Origin: Peltaster fructicola
Taxonomy: Eukaryota > Ascomycota > Dothideomycetes
Direction: 5' to 3'
DNA: 64,000 nucleotides
NCBI GenBank assembly: GCA_001592805.2
Contig: CP051140.1
Coordinates: 3,597,501-3,661,500, forward strand
Part shown: in pieces, positions 1 through 11,373 of the stretch
How positions within the stretch are numbered: position 1 is the stretch's first letter
Layout: each line of letters begins with the position of its first letter
Notes under the pieces: model-generated
The model's database searches: none
The model's input: the letters and a program-made list of their open reading frames with translations, nothing else
Told to the model about the DNA's origin: nothing
Position numbers and translations under genes: made by a program

Positions 1-393
1 CTCGAGACTCCTTACTAGAGTCTTCCCCGAGAGCAGGACATCGTCTGCAGCAGATGTGACGATGCTATCATTACGCCCACTTGTGCTGATGAAGCCTCGA
101 CCTTTGATTTGATGTCCATGCCGTGTGGTATCTCCTTCGAGGTTTGCATGTTGATGACTCATGGTGGCGTAGATGTGATATGTCTCTGTGGCGAGTATAT
201 GTACTTCCATGTTTGATGAAGGCAGATCTGACGTTCGCCTGGGTCATGTACGCTATGGGTATGGAGAGAGGCTCGACCAATCCGAGAGGTTGTGTTTCAA
301 AAACGAAGTGTCAGTTGGTTGGGTTTGAGCCGCTCCATAACAGCAGAGTTCGTCTGATGCTACCATGGATGACAGCTCCTCACTCTACCCGGA
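1..393. other. Left edge, no supported gene
   Basis: Only short overlapping open frames occur here, with no recognisable domain and no good splice pattern. It is the 3' flank of the DUF726 gene and possibly part of a neighbour outside the window. Confidence 0.5.
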
Positions 394-2675
394 TCAAAGA
401 ATAGCATTCTGTCCTTCGATGTGAGCCGTCTCTTTCTGATTTACTGCCTGCCCAGGAGCGGGTGCGTCGACATCGAACATGGTGATAGAATTTTCTGGTT
501 GCGCAGGAATTTGCGAGTCCTTCTCTGTTGACCGGTTTGGTGCAGCCTTACCCTGGAAGACCTGCGATGTGGCTTGCTTGAACGCGCCGGAAGCAGTCGA
601 GCCAACGGAGGCTGCCTTCTCTGACGCCCAGTCAAGATAGGATTGCTTGTTCCTTCGCTCAACCTCGTTCTCGAGATTCTGTACATCAGCATCAGAGAGC
701 TCCTTGCCACTAGCTTCTTCGTTCTTCTGTCGCTCTTTCTGCTCCTTGAGCTCTTCTTCGCGAAGTGCTTTCTGTTCCTTCTCAAGCTCTTCAGAGTCCA
801 CATCTTCGAAACCTAGCTTACGAAGAATGGTACCAGCCAGGAATCTGTAAGCAGTGTGACCAGTCACTATATCGCTCACGTCCACGTTCTCGACGCCAGC
901 TACACCTTCAATGGGTTGCAGACCCGCCACGCCGAGCTGGATACTGCTGCTTCGGTACAAAAGCCAAGGATGTAGTCCTTGGTAGAGTAGACGTTGACAA
1001 CTCTACCAGTGACCACAGCTCGCATAGCTCGCCAGTTGACAGAGTCCGAAGCTGTGGGTGTACCGATCAGGACCACACTCTCGACGAGACCAAAAGCCTT
1101 ACGCTCGGCTAGTCGTTGCAGGCACACAGAGATCACTTTCGCACCCAAGCTGTATCCAACAAGTGTTACAGGTCGCTCGCCTTGCGCCTTGTTGATCAGA
1201 GCTTCCGCGAGCACTTCTCCAGCTTTGATCGCACGATAGTTGGCCACACTCCACGGATTGTCAATGATTCGTGATACCTTCAGAAGACCCAGCGGCCAGA
1301 GGCCAGCTGTCAATGCCGCGAAGACAGTCCTTTTGATGATCTCGCTCTTCGCATAACCCCAAGCAGCACTTGTGATCATGGTCGTCAGGGCATTTCCGAT
1401 GCTGAGTAGTGATTCCAGTTCGAATCGCAGGGCGAAGGACTCCAATCCCGTCCCGACGACGCGCCAAGGAGCAACGACCTCATCCTTGTCAGTGAGCCAA
1501 CCAGAAATGCCAATTGCCACTCGTAGACGTCGATACTCCTTCTCATGCCTCTTGGAGCGGTGATATGTACGGACAGGCACGAAGCCAAAGTCCTCCACTT
1601 CTCGAGCATACTGATCCATCATCTGACCAGTCATACGACCACCATATGCACCAAAGAGACCGCCGACAAGAACGGAGCTTCCTGCTAGAGTGCCCAGGTA
1701 GCCAGCGGCAGCAGTTGCACCAAGTCCAAGGCCGCCCATGACCGATCCAATACCGGCAGCCAGCAAAGGAGCAGCGAGCCCACCAGTGATGCCAATAAGG
1801 GCTGCACCTGCAACTGTCGCAAGTCCTACTCGCCAAGCACGGCTGTCCTTGTTGCTCTCTGCTGCTGCTTTCGTCTCTTCCTCAGCTTTCATGCCCTCAG
1901 CAGCCGTGAGTAATGTTTGTGCTACTTTCGCCTCATCATCAGCCAGGAACTTAGTGGATAGTTTGAGCGATGTGGCCAACCGTAGAAGCAAGATTCTTGA
2001 GTACGCAGTGTAACTCTCAAGACTCAGCAGGATGAGAAGCACAGAATGAAGTATCAAAGCACGTTTCTCCTCCTCCAAATCGACTAAGGTGTTCGCGACT
2101 GGTGGATAGAGCGCGGTCATCGACAAACCCACCGAAGCGTGCTCTGTTGGCTTGTCCAGCTTCAATGGTTGCGTTGACGCTGACTTGCCTTCAGTGTGCG
2201 GTTCCGCAGCTTCTTTCTGCTCTTCAGCAACCTTTCGTGAGTTGACGATCTCTCCGATACGCAGTACCACAGCCTGCCTCCAGGTATCAAAGTGTGCTAC
2301 CGCCTCCTTCTTGAGCTCAACCATGTTGGCTGCAGCGACTTCCTTCTGACGTCGTTCTAAGGCCCTCTTCGCCTTCTCTTCCTTCGATTGTTCGGCTTCA
2401 TCTGTGTGTATAAGATCCGCCTCAGGGCTTAGTACTAATTGTTCCTCCATCTCGTCTGTGAGCTCTTCTATAGGAGCAGGTGCGATACCTGTCTGCTTCG
2501 CATCGAATATATCGAGGATGTTCTGACGCATGACCTCAGTACAGTCTGCGATAAGGATGGTGAGCGCACCACGCTCCTGGGCGGTAGGTAGAACTGTGAG
2601 GAGGGACTCGCCATCTTCTGTCCGCTTCTCTTGCGTGAAAGCTGTCGACCAGCCTTTGGGTATGAAGCTTGTCAT
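394..2675 (-). CDS. DUF726 / TMCO4-like alpha-beta hydrolase (one base short)
   Basis: DUF726 family (human TMCO4, yeast YFL034W). These are membrane-associated proteins with an alpha/beta-hydrolase core; the substrate is not established. The frame starting at 2675 gives 591 residues. It has a charged N-terminal third, then a long Gly/Ala-rich hydrophobic stretch (roughly residues 285-350) typical of the family, then a nucleophile elbow GYSLG (nt 1143-1157) and a YSTKDYILG segment. The conserved sequence then continues in the next frame (LYRSSSIQLGVAGLQPIEG) from about 960 down to the stop at 394, ending in a Glu/Lys-rich coiled-coil-like tail. The span is 2282 nt, one less than a multiple of three. 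Adding one base at the A-run 959-962 would give about 760 aa. No intron fits the junction. It diverges from the NRK1 gene. Confidence 0.85.
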
Positions 2676-2966
2676 TGCGTAATAGTGTTGTTGAACTCCC
2701 TGCTAACGCGAACGCAAGGGAAGTGAGTGAGTGAGTGAACATACGCACCTACTTCTGATACATTCGAGCCTTGCTTGCGACCCGTGGTACGTCATCGCAG
2801 ATCATGCTTGGATGGCTTTGAGTTTATCAAGGTGGAACAAAAAGCGACAGGGAGGTTGTTTCCTAGAAGGGATTCAAGGCGGCTGGTCCTTGCGTGTGCT
2901 TGGATTTGCGTGCCTCAATGCCATGCGAACAACAAACACAAGTGTATACAAGAGGCAAGCCAGACT

Positions 2967-3719
2967 ATGGCCAGTAATGTCACTCTACTAGGCATCTCCG
3001 GCCCTTCGTCGTCCGGTAAGACAACACTGGCTCGACTACTGCGCTCGATCTTGCTACAAGGTGGCCATCATGCCTTCATTATCCATGAAGACGACTTCTA
3101 TGTCACGGATCAGCAGATTCCTATTCATGAGAAGACTGGTCTACAGGACTGGGATTGCATTGAGGCTATCGATGTAGGGGCATTCGAACAAGCGCTCAGA
3201 CATATCAAAGACCACGGTGCATCGCCTCCACATCTCCAAAGTAAAGAAGATCAAAACAGTGTAGGCAAGGTCGATATTGACGATCGGACGATCACAAGAC
3301 TCGTCAACAGCAGCAGAGCAACACACCTCCCGCAGAAGAGCGTAGTCGCTATAATCGATGGCTTCCTCTTATACACCCCAGCTCTGGAGGCAGTCTACTC
3401 GCTGATGGATGTACGAATGTTCTTACCACTAACACGCGATCTCATGATCAGCCGGAGATCGGCTAGGTCTGGGTATGTCACTCTAGAAGGCTTCTGGGAG
3501 GACCCTCCAGGTTATGTTGAGGAAGTTGTCTGGCCGAATTATGCTAAAGACCATGCGTTCTTGTTCAACGACGGTGACGTCGAAGGAGAGCTCAAGAAAG
3601 AGCAGGTAGACACCATGCAGCTGCGTGTTGCACACGCCTCGGCAATGCAGGATATCAATGTATGCTTAGACTGGGCATGGCAAACGCTGGAACGACATTT
3701 CACATCCCAAATGCGATGA
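2967..3719 (+). CDS. NRK1: Nicotinamide riboside kinase
   Basis: Phosphorylates nicotinamide riboside (and nicotinic acid riboside) to the mononucleotide in NAD salvage; a cytosolic P-loop kinase. The start at 2967 gives 250 aa, close to family length. The open frame extends upstream to 2775, but the family begins at MASNVTLLGISG. Walker A is GPSSSGKT (residues 12-19). It is followed by an HEDDFY segment typical of uridine-kinase-like enzymes, DWDCIEAID, and the IIDGFLLY strand. The frame is intact with no intron. Its stop lies only 10 bp from the stop of the convergent ARMH3 gene. Confidence 0.9.
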   Translation: MASNVTLLGISGPSSSGKTTLARLLRSILLQGGHHAFIIHEDDFYVTDQQIPIHEKTGLQDWDCIEAIDVGAFEQALRHIKDHGASPPHLQSKEDQNSVGKVDIDDRTITRLVNSSRATHLPQKSVVAIIDGFLLYTPALEAVYSLMDVRMFLPLTRDLMISRRSARSGYVTLEGFWEDPPGYVEEVVWPNYAKDHAFLFNDGDVEGELKKEQVDTMQLRVAHASAMQDINVCLDWAWQTLERHFTSQMR

Positions 3720-3729
3720 CCCGTGACTG

Positions 3730-6035
3730 CTACGTAGGCAATGCAATGCCCTCACTAGCTATCAGAGCCTGAGTATCTATCAACACTACTCGCAACAGCT
3801 TCTTCAGACTGCTCTTGTGTTCTGCTTCCCGATAAGCATCGTTCTCAACCAAGACAGCGTCGTTCGGTATGGCCAACGATTCATATCCTTGCTTGATCAC
3901 CTTGGATACCTCTCGAGGGCTCAGATGGACCACACGACCGCCATGCTTCTCCTCAAGCAATGTTCGATAGTGCCTCGACACGGCTATCAGCTGCTCAACA
4001 CCAGACTTGCTGTCAAGACTGTACGCATCACGAAGCTGTGTCAAGGCGTCGCTCGACTCGACAAGCTTGTAGACGAGATCGTCATAATCCTTTGCATTCG
4101 GCACGAACGCCTCGCCAAGCCTTAGTGATATGCTGAGAACAATTACCACAACGGAAACGACGTTCTGCGCATCTGGCTGGGTCTTGATGTCGTCAGCATA
4201 TGAGGACAGGAAGCGTGTGAACGCAAGTAGGCTTCGCCACAGTTCCGGCCAATGATACACGAGCTTTGTTTGCGACTTGCCGAGCTGGCTCAGACAGCGG
4301 GCAAGGATGGTGAGGAGTTGTGTATATAGCGTGGCGTCAAGCCTCTTACGCAGATTATGATTGATGCCATCTATAGCGATGTCCATGACAGCAGCAACGT
4401 AAGGTCGATCAAGCTTGTATGTTGGCAGATGAGGTGGCCTTTGACGACACAACCTCACTGGAGCGCCAACTGCGAGTAGAATCTTGCAAGTCTCTGCTTC
4501 AGAGACGAGCACAAGTAACAACAGCGAGCTCAGATATGCATACCAGCCCGCTCGAGATGTGCGATAGGCATGCTGCATGAGGTATGAGATGAATGAAAGC
4601 AATGCTGAGAACGATGTCGGCTGGGTTTTGTCTGTGCTGGGATGTGATATAAGGTTCTGCGCGTAGAAGTTGTTCGAAAGAACGAAGTCGTATAGGGGTA
4701 ACAGTATCGCGGCCTGAGGTCCAGGTCTGTGTGCGTCAGCTTGTTCGTGTATATGACCACAAACTTACTGCATGCCGAAGGCGAGTCTCTGCTCCTCTTC
4801 GGTCATTGTGACCATAGGCTTCGCACCTGCAAGCGAGCCTAAGCCGACATATGATAACGTACCCCCGAGTGACCATCCAGCTGGTGTATCGTCTTGAATC
4901 GCAACGTACAGGTCACGCAGGAGAGTCGAGGTCCAGCCGACGCTTTCAGTAATGCGGTCCATGGTCGTATCGTTTACGAAGTCGCCAAAGCGTGTTCGAT
5001 ATGAGTTCGAAGCACTTTCAAACTTGTCGTAATCTGCTAGAAGACCTATCAGGAGGAATGGCATCGATGCTTTGATGTAATCTTCGTCAAGAGCGACAAG
5101 CTAAAGCATGTCAGATGGTTGCTGCCAAAGATCTCAAGGACTTACCTTCATCAACGATGGGAAGAAGTCTCGGTGGATGAAGTACGAGATCAGCGCAGTC
5201 TGGTAGCCACCAGCGACCACAGCCAGCGCCGTACGCACGGCTTTCTGCTTGAGGACCACTAGTATGATCAATACAGAGAACTCCCTCGAAGTCGAGCCAC
5301 ATACCATCGCGCCCATTCCGTATCGTCTGCTCGAGCGTTGTAACCAGATCTGAGAAGACAGTGTCGACGTTGTTCAGACCAGCTAGTACTTCGATGATGT
5401 CTGAGCTCGGGTTCGTGTACTTCTTAGACAGAATCACGGCGAAGAAAGCTGTCAAGGTCTGGAGTATGAGCTGTGAGACTGTCGTGGCAGTGCAACAGAC
5501 TTACCTCAAGTGCATTCTCGTCCGATGGTGCTTGCTTGGCGTTGACTGCATCGATGGCGTTCAGCAGCAATAGTCTTGGTTGAGACTTTACGGTGTCAGT
5601 CTAGGTGTGAGTGCCATGAGAGCTTAATTCGAACCGCAAGATGTAGCAACAGATCTGCATCTATATCCTCGAGCAGCTGACGCAGTTGTGAGAGGTCTGG
5701 TCTTAATAGGAACAACTCTCGCCAAAAGCCTTCGCCAAGATCATGCTCGTCGTGTTCCTTTGAGGTACAGCATTAGCTGGAAGTAGTTGCTGGTTGAGAC
5801 CTGGCCTCACACTGAACAGTTGTCGATACAAGGTCACAACCTTGGGCTCAAAACTTTCTGGTCGGGTTTGCTGTGTTAAAGGTGATTGTGTGATATCCAT
5901 GGCCGAAGTCGAAGCTGGCGCTGTGGGGCGACTGGACAGTGAAAACACCAGCCTGTTGTCCCGCCACTCAGCTCTTAGTGATAGTCGCCTTGATCGTGCT
6001 GGCGCTTGACTGGTCGCTGGCGTGTTCTCCTCCAT
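3730..6035 (-). CDS. ARMH3 / C10orf76-type (DUF1741) protein, 7 exons
   Basis: Armadillo-like helical family. The human member ARMH3 works at the Golgi with GBF1 and PI4KB; a similar role here is inferred. My model is 5811-6035, 5635-5757, 5505-5585, 5305-5458, 5146-5258, 4769-5100 and 3730-4726, giving 674 aa (human about 689). Family-like stretches include KVVTLYRQLF, FWRELFLLRPDLSQLR, AGLNNVDTVFSDLV, AVVAGGYQTALISYF, HRDFFPSLMK and LPLYDFVLSNNFYAQNL. The introns are 42-53 nt and all GT-AG. The donor at 5634 (GTTCGA) is weak. The acceptor of intron 4 is the ACTAG ending at 5259, chosen because it keeps the frame. The N-terminal 45 residues are low complexity. Confidence 0.75.
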
Positions 6036-6447
6036 GTGAGGCTGGCAGAAGTGAGGCTCATCTTCCGCTACGGGAGATGGCTGGTGGTGTTGTGGGTCTG
6101 TGCTGTGCCGCGTGGATTTGCATAACTTCAGTGTGATGCAACTTCACTTCTTCCTCTTGTATGAATACCTGCTATCGATCTGTGGTAGGCTGAGACGCGC
6201 ATGCACAAGCCCATGAGGGTCAGATCTCGACTTTGCTTTCTCCTTCCTTGATCTTCAACAAGCATGCAGCCACTTGCTTTTGTTGGTACGAAGAGCAGAT
6301 TTGCCTGCTCTCACTCTTTACGACTCCCTTGAGAAATGTGCGGCTCTGACTCGCATCGAAAGACGTGGGTCTTTCACACTCGCTCGATGAGACATAAACA
6401 GCCTTGGCATGGTCGATGATCCCTGTGATTAATTACTGCAACGCGAG
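6036..6447. other. Divergent promoter region
   Basis: About 410 bp between the divergent ARMH3 and DUF4246 genes. It contains pyrimidine-rich tracts but no convincing TATA box or other named element. Confidence 0.5.
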
Positions 6448-8805
6448 ATGCGATCAGAAGTAGAGTCACTGACCACAACTCGCCCGTTTCAAGAACGGAC
6501 TACCACAATTACGATGTCGATGCGCATGGACATCTCGGGCAGAAACAAGCTGCAGGTTCCTGGCTTTAATGACATACCGCTGACTCTTGACCTTCCAGGC
6601 GGAGAGCGCTTCGCACATGGCCTTAACGACACATATGCTCAAACGCCCGGAGTTACAGCTCGAGAATTGGCCATGACTGCTATCATGAACGTAATCACAG
6701 ACCAGCTTGGTTGGAGCGAGGCCATCTTACAGAACGATGAACAAGCGATTGCGGCTTGGAAAGTGCAAGCATTCGAGACAGAAGTGCTGATAAGCGAGAA
6801 AGCTTGGGACTGGTGCTTGGCAGAGCTCCGGGACAAGGCGGTTGAACATCGTGACAAGCACTTCATACGTGTCCTTGACACTGGGTCTTGCGTTTGTAAG
6901 ACGGACACACTTATCGACGAGTCTGTTGGCATGGCCTTGCAGGGCGAGCTGCAATCATTGTCTGTAGAATTGACTCCAACGAACCAGGAGCAGCTCAGTA
7001 TCGATCCCTTCCTCTATCCTCTTGTATATGGCGAGACAAGAGTGCTACGACAAGGGACAGTGTCTTCTTCCGAAACTTGTCTCATGTTGGACGATATGCT
7101 TATATCTACTGACAAGACTGTTCCAGCTGGGGAGCAGCCGGTATTCGACATCATCGAGTCTGAGGTGCTGGATGAGCTTCGAATTCTCAACGCTGGCCTA
7201 CGACGAAAAGGATCTCGTTCTTGGTATCGGGACCACAGACTACGCCCTGAGGATTATTGGTGGTCTACGAGATATCAGTGCTTGCCGTGCGACATAGAGT
7301 TCGATGGGTCGGGGACACAATTGCGGATAACGTCTTATGTCAATAACCTACATCCTCAAAAGCGAAGAGCGTACCGGGCGCTGGAGAAGGTCATGTCAGC
7401 AAGTGTGCGACTTTGGAACGAATGCCTGGTCAGGGCTCGACCAGAGAAAGCGCACGACAATCCGGCAAATCTCGATACCGGATCTCTTCGTCAAATGGGC
7501 CGATATCCGCTTCGCATCCTTACGTTTGGTGCTCATTGGCAGAATGTGTTGCCGACGTGGGCGAGATCTGTCCTGCGCAGTCACAAAGTACGATACGACG
7601 CCTATCAGGAAGCCAAGACGGCAGTGCTCCAAGCGCCAGAGCCTGTGCGCCCATCCCTAGGAACCAAAGTGGGTGTGGAATACAACGTCATGCGGTACTA
7701 CACATACCTTGAAGGAGTCCCGCCTCCCGTCGAGCCGACGGAACAGGACTGGAGACACGCCGAAGAATATCTCGGTCGACAGCTTAGCAGGGAGGACTAT
7801 CGATTCGGTGAAGGGCTTCTGCAAGAAGCCAGGCGCCGTGCATTCTGGGCTCATCCCGAGCCTGGAACTGCTTTCACATACGAAGACTGGAAAGTGAGTC
7901 GCAATGTTGACAGAGCAGTTGTCAATCCGATTCTACAGAGGCTTGAGCATGATCGTTTGAGAGCGATGAACAAGCTTGACTGCGGCTCTGCAGGGATGCT
8001 ATTTGAGCCGCCAACGCATGATCGTTATGAGATCCGGCTGGAAGAAAGCTTCCGAGACTTTGGTCTCCAGATGATAGTCAAGACTGGCAGCATCCACCCG
8101 ATATCAGATCACAAGTCATCAACTGGTTGGCGGGTTGATGGACATATGAACGAGCACATAGTCGGTGTGGCCTGCTATATGTACGACTCGTCGAATGTTG
8201 ACTGCCAAATATCTTTTGCTCAGGAAGTACACATACCATGGGATGCATATCGTTATCAGGGGGATGCTCGCTTTAGGTGCGTCAAAGACGATCTTACCTC
8301 GTACCAGTACAATGGACTGGACGGGTTGGACGATTTTGGCGCACTTGCTGCTATTCTTGGCTTCGAGAAGGAAGACATCCTGGCTTGGATGGACGAGGGA
8401 GACGATGAGATACCCGTACAACAGACAGGGTCGATCCGCATGTCGCAAGGACGCTTGATAGCATTTCCCAGCATTCTAGAGTACAACCTCGAGGCCTCGC
8501 TGGTCAATGCCAAGCTTGGTAGCGGTCATGCAGACTACGTCCTAATATATCTGGTGGACCCGAACTACAGAGTCTGTTCGACGAGCAACGTGCCGCCTCA
8601 ACAGCAGGATTGGTGGAGTGCGGCCATCGCGGACATACTGTGGAAGAAAGGTCTTCCTCCAGAGTTGGTCGATCACATCCTGTCCTACTATGAATTTCCG
8701 ATGTCGCGTGAGCGTGCAGAGGAGCATCGACGAGCCATGAGTCAGGAGGATGCATGGCTGGAAATCGCTCGCCACGTGGGTATGAGTACCTTTGCGTTCA
8801 AGTGA
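6448..8805 (+). CDS. DUF4246 family protein with altered putative metal site
   Basis: Single-exon 785-aa protein (alternative starts at 6514 or 6526). Family hallmarks are WWSTRYQCLPCDIEF, ITSYVNNLHP, FTYEDWK, FRDFGLQMIVK, a GWRVDGHMNEHIV block, and near the C-terminus FPSILEY and STSNVPPQQQDWW. DUF4246 is a common fungal family without an established reaction. Conserved His residues in its late motifs resemble a 2-oxoglutarate/Fe(II) oxygenase site; this is my reading of the family from memory. In this copy the usual His of the WHVEG block is Arg562, the His of the FPNxLQHR block is Tyr679, and the basic residue of the GHRK block is replaced (HADY, 694-697). It may be a non-catalytic member. 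The frame is intact. Confidence 0.85.
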   Translation: MRSEVESLTTTRPFQERTTTITMSMRMDISGRNKLQVPGFNDIPLTLDLPGGERFAHGLNDTYAQTPGVTARELAMTAIMNVITDQLGWSEAILQNDEQAIAAWKVQAFETEVLISEKAWDWCLAELRDKAVEHRDKHFIRVLDTGSCVCKTDTLIDESVGMALQGELQSLSVELTPTNQEQLSIDPFLYPLVYGETRVLRQGTVSSSETCLMLDDMLISTDKTVPAGEQPVFDIIESEVLDELRILNAGLRRKGSRSWYRDHRLRPEDYWWSTRYQCLPCDIEFDGSGTQLRITSYVNNLHPQKRRAYRALEKVMSASVRLWNECLVRARPEKAHDNPANLDTGSLRQMGRYPLRILTFGAHWQNVLPTWARSVLRSHKVRYDAYQEAKTAVLQAPEPVRPSLGTKVGVEYNVMRYYTYLEGVPPPVEPTEQDWRHAEEYLGRQLSREDYRFGEGLLQEARRRAFWAHPEPGTAFTYEDWKVSRNVDRAVVNPILQRLEHDRLRAMNKLDCGSAGMLFEPPTHDRYEIRLEESFRDFGLQMIVKTGSIHPISDHKSSTGWRVDGHMNEHIVGVACYMYDSSNVDCQISFAQEVHIPWDAYRYQGDARFRCVKDDLTSYQYNGLDGLDDFGALAAILGFEKEDILAWMDEGDDEIPVQQTGSIRMSQGRLIAFPSILEYNLEASLVNAKLGSGHADYVLIYLVDPNYRVCSTSNVPPQQQDWWSAAIADILWKKGLPPELVDHILSYYEFPMSRERAEEHRRAMSQEDAWLEIARHVGMSTFAFK

Positions 8806-9523
8806 TATTCGACCCAGGTTCTACCTCAATGCTTACATGCCACAAGACCGACCAGCTACCTCGTGCGACTACCCAAGCAGATCTTGATCCCTTGGGCATC
8901 AAACAGCTCACAACACATACAATTGCTCAGCTCGATAGGCCTCGAGTAGCGACAAGGCAGAAGTGTTGCCAGTTGTACCACTGACAGACAACAAGAGATC
9001 CGCTGCATGATATGACCGAGTCTGACTGTCCTACAAGTGGAGAGTCGACACAAGTACGTGGTGAGGTGAGCGATACAGCGACCTACGCAGTGCTTAAAAC
9101 AGTCGGTCTCCGTGATAAGTGGAATCGTTCCTATCGCTAGCATCGAGTGTCCTCTGAAGTGGCTCGAGACCGGCCTGTCCTGGGAAACGTTTGCAACGCC
9201 CGTCAGCACTGCGCTGGTGGTGCTCGCACACTCGCCACTATAGTCGTCGCGATAAGATAGATAGTCAGCGCTCAATAGGAAAGACATCCGTCCATGCATG
9301 ACGGGGTACCCGAGAGGTGCGATAAGTGCCCTCCGCGCATTTCTACGTACTCCACTTCTGCTACCCTGTGGCACTGCATTACCTTCCTTAAAGGGCGCGG
9401 CGCCGACACTTTTAGCCGCGTTGTGAGCTTGAACTTTCTTTCGTCACACGATCAGCTGTCGTGTCCAAGCATTTCGTCGTTCTGTCCATTGGAAGGGTGG
9501 GAATTACCACACATTTCTCGACG
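8806..9523. other. Intergenic region, NCS1 permease upstream
   Basis: 718 bp holding a cluster of GATA-type sites (separate entry). A 172-codon open frame on the minus strand (8856-9374) has no recognisable domain and I do not accept it as a gene. Confidence 0.5.
9113..9326. promoter_or_regulatory. Cluster of HGATAR sites (AreA/NIT2-type)
   Basis: TGATAAG at 9113-9119, CTATCG at 9131-9136 (CGATAG on the other strand), three overlapping sites at 9250-9264 (CGATAAGATAGATAG), and CGATAAG at 9320-9326. All lie 200-410 bp upstream of a nucleobase/allantoin-type permease. Clustered HGATAR sites are the known target of nitrogen-regulatory GATA factors in filamentous fungi. Use in this gene is inferred. 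Confidence 0.55.
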
Positions 9524-11373
9524 ATGGCCGGTAGAGTGTCCCAGGCACGAGAGGTGCTGCACAGGAAGAAGCAAGATGCTAAGCAGGCATTTCAGAGCTG
9601 GCCTGACTTCAAGAGGTGGCTGCAAGTGCATGATACCGCACTCGATCAAGTCAGTCTAAGATGCACTACTCTGAAGTCATGCTGAACGCTTCGTAGCATG
9701 GTCACCCGAACTCGGGGATGACTTGGTCAAACGTCGATCTCGACCCTACACCACCAGAGAAGCGTAACTGGCGTTGGTTCAACTATGTTGTCTTCTACTG
9801 GGCATTGTCCTTTGGCAACTGGACGCTCGGAAGTACGATGGTTGGCATTGGTCTCAACTGGCGAGTAGCGATCACAATCGCGATTCAATCTCTAACAATG
9901 CACAGGTGGCAGGCGATCCTCACCATCTTCATTTCACAACTGATCAGCTCTATCGCCATGTTCTTCAACTCACGCTGTGCGAGTGTTTACCATATCGGCT
10001 ACCCTATCGTTGGTCGCAGCGTCTTCGGCATGTGGGCAGCATACTACTTCGTTGGTGTGCGAGCTCTACTCGCCATCATCTGGTACGGTGTCCAGCTCTT
10101 CTCAGGAGCAGGACTTGTAGCCAACATGCTACGAGCAGTCTTCGGTAATAGCTATACTAGCATCCCTAACACTATCCCAGAGAGCATGGGCATCACATCT
10201 GCTGGCATGCTGGCATTCTTCCTGTTCTGGCTGGTCCATCTGCCATTCACCTTCCTGCGACCGTACCACCTCAAGAGCTTCTTCTGGTTCAAGGTCGTAG
10301 TCATGATACCAGCAGTCTTTGGTCTCTTCATCTTCTGCATGGTCAACACTGGAGGCAACATCGGGTTGGCAGCTCTCGACAACACATCTCCGACCGCAGC
10401 TGGTGGTTGGGGCTGGTTCTTCGTGTGGTCCATCAATGCCGGCATGGGCAACACAGCCACGCTTATCACCAATCAGCCTGATATCGCCCGTTGGAGTAAG
10501 ACCAAGAGCGGCGCAATGTGGTCACAGCTGTTCACGAACCCGATAGCTGTGACACTTTCAGCTGCTCTTGGCATCCTCTCGACCGCAGCCATCAACAACA
10601 ACTGGGGTTTGCAACTGTGGAATCAATGGGATCTCCTTGAAGCGATAATGGACAAGTACTGGTCTAGCAGCACGCGCTTCGCGGTCTTCCTCTGTGCAGC
10701 TGGATGGGCTATCAGTATTCTCGGCACAAACATTGCAGCCAATATGATACCCTTCGGCTCTGATGCATCTATGCTGTTCCCACGATACATCACGATTCCT
10801 CGCGGACAATTGATCGTCGAATGTCTTGGATTTGCCATCTGTCCATGGAAAATCCTACAGAGTGCTTCGACTTTCACCACTTTCCTGGCAGGATACGGCC
10901 TTTTCATGGCTAGTGTGGTGGCCATTATGATCTGCGATTACTTCTGTCTTACTAAAGGCAACGTCTTCATCTCTCACCTCTACGATGGCGCATCGACCAA
11001 CCGACATTACTACTACACCCTTGGCTGGAACCTTCAGGCTGTGATTGCTTATATCATAGGCGTTGCGCTGCCATTTCCTGGCTTCGTCGGCACCCTCGGA
11101 CCGACGGTTAGCGAGGCTGCAGAGAATCTTGGTCATCTGGGCTGGCTGCTGAGCTTCGTCGTCTCGTTTGTCGTATACTACGTCCTGTGTCTGATCTGGC
11201 CGACGCAGAACCAGAAACTCATCAAAGACATGGGTCTCGGATGGGAGGAGATCAGCTACCGCCCGGTAGTCGCTGAAGACGGTACTGTGATTGGCGAAGA
11301 GTTCGAAGGAAAGTCGTTGGAGCGTGTGGAAGAGTCCCTCGGTGGTGAGAAGGGCACAATGATGTCCTCGTAG
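9524..11373 (+). CDS. NCS1 family permease (Fur type)
   Basis: Plasma-membrane proton symporter of the nucleobase-cation-symport-1 family; the substrate (uracil, allantoin, uridine or similar) cannot be fixed from sequence. Exons are 9524-9649, 9697-9860 and 9906-11373, giving 585 aa. Intron 1 is GT-AG (branch GCTGAAC). Intron 2 is a GC-AG intron of 45 nt (branch CTAAC). Its removal restores the family motif GIGLNWWQAI exactly, whereas retention would insert 15 residues in frame. Other family blocks are DLDPTPPEKRNWRWFNY, SVYHIGYPIVGRS, NPIAVTLSAALG and about 12 membrane segments. The C-terminus is an acidic cytosolic tail. Upstream GATA sites fit nitrogen control. Confidence 0.9.

Noticed and set aside
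5758-5810. Apparent third GT-GG intron in the ARMH3 gene
   Set aside because: Using the second GT of AGTGTGAGG as donor gives a normal GT-AG intron that keeps the frame.
8856-9374. 172-codon minus-strand open frame between the DUF4246 and permease genes
   Set aside because: No domain, Cys/Arg-rich random composition, and it overlaps the GATA-rich promoter.
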